Source: an uncultured Armatimonadota bacterium
Lineage (GTDB): Bacteria > Armatimonadota > Fimbriimonadia > Fimbriimonadales > Fimbriimonadaceae
Length of the DNA: 45,254 nt
NCBI GenBank assembly: GCA_903927345.1
Contig: CAIYMO010000034.1
Location: 1 to 45,254 of the forward strand
Reading direction: 5' to 3'
Positions 40,549 through 45,254 of this stretch are shown here, piece by piece. The position numbers were made by a program, and so were the translations under genes. The notes under the pieces are model-generated. The model did not search any database. It saw only the letters and a list, made by a program, of their open reading frames with translations, and was not told where the DNA came from. Each line of letters opens with the position of its first letter. The first letter of the stretch is position 1.

Positions 40549-42453
40549 TTACTTCGGCAAAGGAAGATCGAAGGCACTGAGGAACGACCGCAGAGCCTCG
40601 ATTCGTCCCGGAGTTCCGAGCTCGAGATTGTAAGGGCGACCTCGCGCGTCAATGATCAGCCCAACGGTACCCTCGATAAGGTTCGTCGTCTGGTTGCGCG
40701 ATCCGCGCGACTTGTCAAACTTGGTCACCGTAACCGGCTTGCCCTTTCCAGCGCCGACGTCAAAGTTTCGACCCGGCTCAACGGTGATCGAATCACCCAT
40801 CGAATCCGTGAACGGAACAACCTTGATCTCACCGAACGGAACCGACTCATCAATTCCCGAACCGTGAACGCGAACGCAGTGCTCGCCTGGCTTACCAACG
40901 CCCGTCGGAGCCACACAGGTGCCAACTCGGACGATACAGTCGCGCTCAAATACTTCCTTAGCCGCATCGTAGAGGTGCTCGGAAAGAACGCCAAGGTGAG
41001 GCATCATGAAGATCGAGTCAACCGTCAGCATCGTGATGCCTTCAGGCTGATAAGCGTCCATCATCATCAACGCCGCCTGAGCGCGGTTAGGAGCGTGCGA
41101 AAGAACTCCGCCCGAACCAATGACCATGTCCAGCTTCATCATGTTGACCAGCGTCGAACCAGAAGACTCTTGGTCGAAGATCTGTCCAACGTCGCGCTGC
41201 TGAGCCGAACCCGTAAGATTTCGAGCCAACGACTTATGGTGCTCAAACGCCAACCGAAGCGCCTCACGGGAGACCGCATGCTCAATCAACAAATCCTCAT
41301 AGGTCTGAGGAATCGTCGTCGGACGAATCATCTTGTTGCGCAGTCGGTTACGAACCTCAGCAGGGTCAATCTCGAACGGCAGCCAGCGAGCGATGTTCTC
41401 AACTCCGGCCTCCTTCAAAACGTTACAAATCGAGTACGACATTCCGAGGTTCGCCGAAACCGTTCGGTTGTAAATGCGCTCTCCGCCCGGAGTGGCCTCA
41501 AAGACCGAGAACACGTCGGTGGTCGCACCGCCGATGTCAACTCCCAGAACGTTGATGCCTTCCTGCCGAGCGTATTCGTTTAGCAACTTACCAACCGCGT
41601 TCGGGGTCGCCATGACCTCAAACGAGGCCCAATCCAGCAACTTCGAATAACCCGGAGCCTGTTGCATAACGTGCTCAAGGAACATCTCGTGAATCTCTTC
41701 TCGCGCTGGTCCAAGGTTCTCCGCATCCAGAGCAGGTCTGAGGTTGTCAACAATCTTGGTGGCAATCCCCTCACCCAAAACGCCCGCAACCTTCTCACGA
41801 GCCTGTACGTTTCCGGCGTAGATAACCGGCAACTTCATATCGCCAAATCGAGGCTTAGGATCGGCGCGTCGAATAACTTCCGCCATCTCGACCAATCGGT
41901 CAACGTTTCCACCGTCGGTTCCACCCGACATAAGAATAATGTCCGGGCGAAGCTGTCGAAGTCGCTCGACCTTTTGGAAATCCTTTCGACCATCGTCAAC
42001 GGCAAGGGTGTCCATCAGGATCGCACCCGCGCCAAGCGCGGCTCGCTCGGCAGATTCGGCGCTCATCGCCTTAACCACACCGGCAACCATCATCTGCAAT
42101 CCACCACCGGCGGAGGAAGTCGAAACGTAATACTCCGATCCGTCGAGGGTGCCGCTCGAATCAGCGGTTTTCACATCGTCCTTGGTCAATCGGTGAACCG
42201 AACCGTTCTTGAGCAAGGTGCGTCGACCCTTCTCATATCCTTCCGGAACCGTCTGCTCTGTGATCTCCTCAAGCTCGGTCAAGGCGTTGACGACGCCAAT
42301 CGTGACATCCTCAAACGGTCGCTCAACGGTCGTCGGGGCTTCGCCACGAGCAACCAGGCGATACTCGCCTTTGTCATTCCGTTCAATCAGAATCGCCTTT
42401 GTAGTGGTCGATCCACAGTCGGTAGCAACGATGCGCCGGATATCTTTGGACAT
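40549..42453 (-). CDS. glmL: GlmL/MutL-family protein (glutamate mutase L-type ATPase)
   Basis: 634 residues. The N-terminus has an ASKHA phosphate loop (RRIVATDCGSTTTKAILI), a second one in the middle (INVLGVDIGGATTDVFSVF), and further motifs (LMSGGTDGGNVDRL, SGGVLSHAPN). This matches the MutL/GlmL family found with adenosylcobalamin-dependent glutamate/methylaspartate mutases, where it is proposed to be a reactivating or accessory ATPase. No GlmE or GlmS subunit gene lies nearby, so the partner is unknown in this window. The transaldolase gene is divergent with a 48-nt gap. Confidence 0.9.
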   Translation of the reverse strand: MSKDIRRIVATDCGSTTTKAILIERNDKGEYRLVARGEAPTTVERPFEDVTIGVVNALTELEEITEQTVPEGYEKGRRTLLKNGSVHRLTKDDVKTADSSGTLDGSEYYVSTSSAGGGLQMMVAGVVKAMSAESAERAALGAGAILMDTLAVDDGRKDFQKVERLRQLRPDIILMSGGTDGGNVDRLVEMAEVIRRADPKPRFGDMKLPVIYAGNVQAREKVAGVLGEGIATKIVDNLRPALDAENLGPAREEIHEMFLEHVMQQAPGYSKLLDWASFEVMATPNAVGKLLNEYARQEGINVLGVDIGGATTDVFSVFEATPGGERIYNRTVSANLGMSYSICNVLKEAGVENIARWLPFEIDPAEVRNRLRNKMIRPTTIPQTYEDLLIEHAVSREALRLAFEHHKSLARNLTGSAQQRDVGQIFDQESSGSTLVNMMKLDMVIGSGGVLSHAPNRAQAALMMMDAYQPEGITMLTVDSIFMMPHLGVLSEHLYDAAKEVFERDCIVRVGTCVAPTGVGKPGEHCVRVHGSGIDESVPFGEIKVVPFTDSMGDSITVEPGRNFDVGAGKGKPVTVTKFDKSRGSRNQTTNLIEGTVGLIIDARGRPYNLELGTPGRIEALRSFLSAFDLPLPK

Positions 42454-42487
42454 GATAGGTAACGCTTAGTATGTACCCTTTACCCGG

Positions 42488-42493
42488 TAAACT
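42488..42493 (+). promoter_or_regulatory. Candidate -10 element TAAACT upstream of the transaldolase
   Basis: GGTAAACT ends eight bases before ATG 42502 in the short divergent region to the GlmL gene; no Shine-Dalgarno sequence is present. Confidence 0.4.
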
Positions 42494-42501
42494 GCAAAGC
42501 G

Positions 42502-43158
42502 ATGAAGCTCTTTGTTGACACTGGTGATTTGGACGAAGTAAAAAAGGCCGCCGAATGGGGCGTGATTGACGGAGTTACCACCAACCCAACCCTCATCGCC
42601 AAAACCGGAAAGCCCTTCAAAGAGGTCGTTCTCAAGATCTGCGAGCTGATGCCCGAAGGCGCAATCTCCGCCGAAGTAGTCGCAACCGACTACGACACCA
42701 TGCTCAAAGAAGCCCTGGAGATCTCCAGCTGGAATCCCCAGATCGTGGTCAAGGTCCCCCTCATCGAGAACGGAATCAAGCTCGTTTCCACCCTCACCGA
42801 CAAAGGAATCCGCACCAACGTCACCCTCGTCTTCTCCGTCAGCCAGGCCCTCATGGCCGCCAAAGCTGGCGCAACCTACATCTCCAACTTCGTTGGCCGA
42901 GTCGACGATAACGGAGCCGACGGAATGGACGCCGTCCGCGACACCGTCGATATGGTCAACACCTACGGTTTCGACTCCGAAGTCCTGGTCGCCTCGGTCC
43001 GACATCCACTCCACGTCCTCGAATCAATCCGAGCCGGAGCCCATGTCGCTACCATGCCCCTCAAAACCCTAGAAATGATGTTCAAGCACCCGATGACCGA
43101 CTCCGGCCTCGAGCGCTTCCTCGCCGACTGGAACAAAGCCGGTCTCAGCATCTTCTAG
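42502..43158 (+). CDS. fsa: Small transaldolase / fructose-6-phosphate aldolase (TalC/Fsa type)
   Basis: 218 residues, the size of the short (single-domain) transaldolases. The start MKLFVDTGDLDEVKKAAEWGVIDGVTTNPTLIAK and the Schiff-base Lys K84 in IVVKVPLIENG are diagnostic, with TNVTLVFSVSQALMAAKAGATYISNFVGRVDD following. It transfers dihydroxyacetone units between sugar phosphates in the pentose phosphate pathway, or cleaves fructose-6-phosphate; sequence alone does not distinguish the two. It is a single-gene unit divergent from the GlmL gene. Confidence 0.95.
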   Translation: MKLFVDTGDLDEVKKAAEWGVIDGVTTNPTLIAKTGKPFKEVVLKICELMPEGAISAEVVATDYDTMLKEALEISSWNPQIVVKVPLIENGIKLVSTLTDKGIRTNVTLVFSVSQALMAAKAGATYISNFVGRVDDNGADGMDAVRDTVDMVNTYGFDSEVLVASVRHPLHVLESIRAGAHVATMPLKTLEMMFKHPMTDSGLERFLADWNKAGLSIF

Positions 43159-43172
43159 TCACCGCAACCAGT

Positions 43173-43194
43173 AGCCGGACGCCCCCGTCCGGCT
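43173..43194 (+). terminator. GC-rich hairpin after the transaldolase, possible terminator
   Basis: A perfect 9-bp stem (43173-43181 with 43186-43194) has a CCCC loop, 14 nt after the fsa stop. It lacks a T-run, so it would be a non-canonical or rho-linked terminator. Confidence 0.45.
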
Positions 43195-43242
43195 TACATC
43201 AAGCGCTAAGATTCAACAAAGTAACGCTACACTAATCGCGTC

Positions 43243-43368
43243 ATGTCCGACTCGTACCCGGTGATCTTCTTCAAGTCCGACGCCTTGGATGCCTCGGGAT
43301 TCTCAATCCCGGGGCTAAAAGCCTCCGACCAGGTTGACAAACTCCCAATTTCATCGCCTAGTAAGTGA
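43243..43368 (+). CDS. Possible small protein (41 residues), unsupported by homology
   Basis: ATG 43243 to TGA 43368 encodes MSDSYPVIFFKSDALDASG... with no recognised family. TACACT ends nine bases before the start, similar to the leaderless pattern of neighbours. The rest of the region 43159-43607 between two convergent genes shows only the hairpin after fsa and the TGCGCCCA repeats. The ORF may be chance or a gene remnant. Confidence 0.22.
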   Translation: MSDSYPVIFFKSDALDASGFSIPGLKASDQVDKLPISSPSK

Positions 43369-43439
43369 TGAATGAACAGACTACAAATTGCACTGATCCA
43401 GGGAACTCAAACCACGCTATCCAGACCGTTCCCAACCAG

Positions 43440-43508
43440 TGCGCCCATGTGCGCCCACTTCGGGGCCAAATCCGAAGCTCGTTGAACCTGGTGCGCCCAA
43501 TGCGCCCA
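43440..43508. repeat. Four copies of TGCGCCCA in two tandem pairs
   Basis: TGCGCCCA occurs at 43440-43447, 43450-43457, 43492-43499 and 43501-43508. Each pair is followed by a further C and T (CCCACT). The second pair is about 52 bp after the first. Function unknown; it lies in a non-coding stretch at the 3' ends of convergent genes. Confidence 0.6.
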
Positions 43509-43607
43509 CTCCACGCCTCCCCAAAAACCACTGCCCCTTACCACCCACTGTTCGACCAAAAGGTGAGGCAGTTGAACCGAAACTGCCCTTACTTCCTCAC
43601 CTACACT

Positions 43608-44645
43608 TCAGGCTTCGATGATCACCTTCAAAGCATGAGTCTTCGACGCTTGCCCAAAGGTCTCGTAAGCCGAAACAATATCCGCCAGCTTGAAGTGGTG
43701 CGTGACCAGAAGGGAAGGATCAATCTTCCCGCTCTTCACAATGCTGAGCAGCATTCGAGTGCTCTCAGTGTCAACCAGACCCGTGGTGATCGAAATATTC
43801 CGATCCCAAAGCCGGTTCAGCTCAAGATCGACCTTCTCGCCGTGAACGCCAATATTCGCAATCACGCCTCCAACGCCGATAATTGCTTGGCACGTTTCAA
43901 ACGAAGCCGCCATTCCGACCGCCTCGATCGCCGTATCGACGCCCAAACCACCGGTCAGCGCCATCACTTTCGCCACCGCCTGGCCGTCACGATTGTTGAT
44001 CACGTCAGTCGCACCGAGCTTCAGCGCAACGTTGAGGCGATTATCGTCAAGGTCAATCACAATGATCTTCGCCGGAGAGAAGAACTGAGCGGTAAGAACA
44101 ACGCCCTGCCCAATCGGTCCTGCACCAACAATCGCCACCGTCCCGCCCGGCTTCACCTTGCCGTTCAAAACGCCCTTCTCAAATCCGGTCGGAATAATAT
44201 CGCTCAACATCACCAGCGCCTCTTCATCAACGCCAACCGGAGCGTGGTAAAGACTGTTGTCAGCGTAAGGAATCCGAACAAATTCAGCTTGGGTGCCATC
44301 AATTGTATTGCCCAACATCCACCCTCCGGTGGTGCAATGCGAATACATCTGACGACGGCAGAAGTCGCACTTTCCGCACGACGTAATACAAGAAATCAAT
44401 ACGTGATCGCCGATCTTAAACTGCGAAACACCGGAGCCAATCGACTCGACGATGCCAACGCCTTCATGGCCAAGAATCCGCCCCGGCGAACAAGATGGAA
44501 CGTCCCCCTTCATGATGTGCAAATCAGTTCCGCAGATCGTCGTTTTGATCATCTTGACCACTGCATCGCTCGGCTCAATCAACGCCGCCTTTGGTCGATC
44601 CTCCAGCTTCATCTGTCCCGGCGCCAAATAAACCAACGCCTTCAT
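43608..44645 (-). CDS. Zinc-dependent medium-chain alcohol dehydrogenase
   Basis: 345 residues from ATG 44643-44645, the usual family start (MKALVYLAPGQ) with GGTGA eight bases upstream. An ATG at 44700-44702 would add about 19 residues. Catalytic zinc ligands are in ICGTDLH and GHEGVG; the structural zinc site is the four-Cys lobe CGKCDFCRRQMYSHC. The NAD(P)-binding loop is VAIVGAGPIGQGVV, with the acidic end IVIDLDDNRL suggesting NAD. It oxidises an alcohol or reduces an aldehyde/ketone; the substrate is not evident. The stop lies 450 nt from the convergent transaldolase stop. Confidence 0.92.
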   Translation of the reverse strand: MKALVYLAPGQMKLEDRPKAALIEPSDAVVKMIKTTICGTDLHIMKGDVPSCSPGRILGHEGVGIVESIGSGVSQFKIGDHVLISCITSCGKCDFCRRQMYSHCTTGGWMLGNTIDGTQAEFVRIPYADNSLYHAPVGVDEEALVMLSDIIPTGFEKGVLNGKVKPGGTVAIVGAGPIGQGVVLTAQFFSPAKIIVIDLDDNRLNVALKLGATDVINNRDGQAVAKVMALTGGLGVDTAIEAVGMAASFETCQAIIGVGGVIANIGVHGEKVDLELNRLWDRNISITTGLVDTESTRMLLSIVKSGKIDPSLLVTHHFKLADIVSAYETFGQASKTHALKVIIEA

Positions 44646-44701
44646 CAGCCCCGTCACCGCCAACTCGTTTCGCACCGACGACTCTCGTTCCATTTGTTTC
44701 A

Positions 44702-44857
44702 TCACGCCCCAGTCTGCGCCTCCAAAACAAGTTCTCGAAAGTCAGCAAAACCTCCGTCAGAAAACGGAACGTCATCCAAAACCGGCACGCGGAAAGGTCC
44801 AAAGTCGACCATGCAATTCTTCGATTTGCGATACGACCGAATCACCTCAAACGTCAA
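44702..44857 (-). CDS. Possible small protein upstream of the alcohol dehydrogenase
   Basis: A minus-strand frame from TTG 44855-44857 to TGA 44702-44704 encodes about 51 residues (TFEVIRSYRKSKNC, then MVDFGPFRVPVLDD...); a start at ATG 44810-44812 gives 36. The stop overlaps an ATG (TGATG) of the extended alcohol dehydrogenase frame, as in coupled genes. The composition looks protein-like (balanced charged and aromatic residues), but no family is recognised. It may be real, or the remains of a larger gene. Confidence 0.35.
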   Translation of the reverse strand: MTFEVIRSYRKSKNCMVDFGPFRVPVLDDVPFSDGGFADFRELVLEAQTGA

Positions 44858-44880
44858 TCCAACAACCGTCCCAAACCCGG

Positions 44881-44886
44881 TAACCT
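44881..44886 (+). promoter_or_regulatory. Candidate -10 element TAACCT, leaderless lipoprotein gene
   Basis: TAACCT ends six bases before ATG 44893, with no Shine-Dalgarno sequence. The match to a -10 is weak, and the call rests on the repeated spacing seen in this window. Confidence 0.25.
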
Positions 44887-44892
44887 AGCACC

Positions 44893-45249
44893 ATGACTCG
44901 CAAAGCCGCAATCCTCGCCTCGCTTCCGCTCATCGCAACGATTTTCGCCTGCGGCGGCAAGCTAGACGAACTCATTCCTCCGATCATTTCGAGTCAGCCA
45001 TCCAACCAAACCGTCAAGGTCGGAAGCGCCTTCGGATTCGCAGTTCTTGCAACCGGCGCGAACCTAAGCTACCAGTGGTCAAAGCTCAACACCACAACAA
45101 GCACCTGGGAGCCAATCACCGGTGCAACCAACCCGACTTACTCAAAAACCACCTCGGTCCTGGGAGACGCAGGTTCGTTCCGAGTCGTTGTAACCAACCC
45201 CGGCGGAAGCGTAACCAGTAGCACTGCAACGCTTACGGTAAATCCTTAA
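44893..45249 (+). CDS. Lipoprotein with one Ig-like domain
   Basis: 118 residues. The N-terminal signal ends in a lipobox (ATIFAC-G), so the Cys near position 20 is probably lipidated. The rest is one Ig-like domain of the I-set/immunoglobulin type often found in secreted bacterial proteins: PPIISSQPSNQTVKVGSAFGFAV, then LSYQWSK and the closing DAGSFRVVVTNPGGSVTSSTATLTV. A domain of this kind usually mediates adhesion or serves as a spacer. The gene is complete and lies at the window edge. Confidence 0.82.
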   Translation: MTRKAAILASLPLIATIFACGGKLDELIPPIISSQPSNQTVKVGSAFGFAVLATGANLSYQWSKLNTTTSTWEPITGATNPTYSKTTSVLGDAGSFRVVVTNPGGSVTSSTATLTVNP

Positions 45250-45254
45250 TCAAC

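Noticed and set aside
39717-40652. Minus-strand open frame of 311 codons
   Set aside because: It crosses the strong bidirectional terminator and is antisense to the propeller gene; its product is a Val/Asp/Gly-rich shadow.
40348-41583. Plus-strand open frame of 411 codons
   Set aside because: It runs through the propeller 3' end and the terminator and opposite the GlmL gene; its product is Arg/Asn-rich, as expected for an antisense shadow.
43365-44888. Plus-strand open frame of 507 codons
   Set aside because: It is antisense to the zinc alcohol dehydrogenase, whose catalytic and structural zinc sites are intact; the plus-strand product is Arg/His/Asn-rich with no family.

Overview
The window looks like chromosomal DNA from a member of the Armatimonadota, most likely class Fimbriimonadia. 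This is an inference from gene content, since no rRNA is present. Supporting points are a diderm-type envelope (a predicted beta-barrel protein ending in an aromatic residue, lipoproteins, a DsbD-like protein), a planctomycete-like DUF1592/DUF1552 gene pair, a GlmL-family ATPase, a PknB-type kinase with a Pro/Gln/Tyr-rich linker, frequent GTG/TTG starts and moderately high GC. Genes are tightly packed. I see no insertion sequence, prophage, CRISPR array or rRNA.

Layout. 1-5.6 kb (minus strand): a truncated BadF/NagK-type sugar kinase, an M61 peptidase, a small DUF5658-type membrane protein, a PBP4-type D,D-carboxypeptidase and the lipid II flippase MurJ. 5.7-6.1 kb (minus): thioredoxin with its own terminator. 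6.2-10.1 kb (plus): a secreted Gly-rich protein, primase DnaG and a primary-type sigma factor, i.e. a version of the macromolecular-synthesis cluster. 10.1-13.8 kb (plus): a peroxiredoxin-like protein, a class II aldolase, a membrane protein, HisS and a beta-barrel protein. 13.8-17.3 kb: a membrane Ser/Thr kinase (minus), a secreted CAP-domain protein (plus) and a TerB-like protein (minus). 17.3-21.5 kb (plus): a glycosyltransferase, NrnA, TruB, a DUF2752 protein and RsmE, with several overlapping starts. 21.5-25.8 kb (minus): a membrane-anchored class III nucleotide cyclase, 4-hydroxyphenylpyruvate dioxygenase and a DsbD-like protein. 26.0 kb: tRNA-Thr(CGU). 26.2-31.9 kb (plus): a DUF4253 protein, an FG-GAP-like secreted protein, the DUF1592/DUF1552 pair and a small membrane protein. 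32.0-36.7 kb (minus): the mutagenesis cassette imuB-dnaE2. 36.7-40.5 kb (plus): a secreted GH2 glycosidase and a Tat-exported beta-propeller. 40.5-45.2 kb: a GlmL-type ATPase (minus), a small transaldolase (plus), a zinc alcohol dehydrogenase with a possible small upstream ORF (minus) and a lipoprotein with an Ig-like domain (plus).

Most interesting signals. (1) A -10-like hexamer, often TAAACT preceded by G or A, recurs 6-10 nt upstream of many start codons that lack a Shine-Dalgarno sequence, which suggests widespread leaderless transcription. (2) The imuB start codon lies in a palindrome (GTAGAC-N4-GTCTAC) directly abutting a -10-like hexamer, a candidate SOS operator for this lineage. (3) The DnaE2 protein carries an N-terminal extension that resembles a module usually found with ImuB, and its PHP domain has lost metal ligands. 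(4) A perfect 15-bp inverted repeat sits across the possible start codons of the DUF1592 gene. (5) A terminator-like hairpin lies only a few bases before the dsbD-like start codon.
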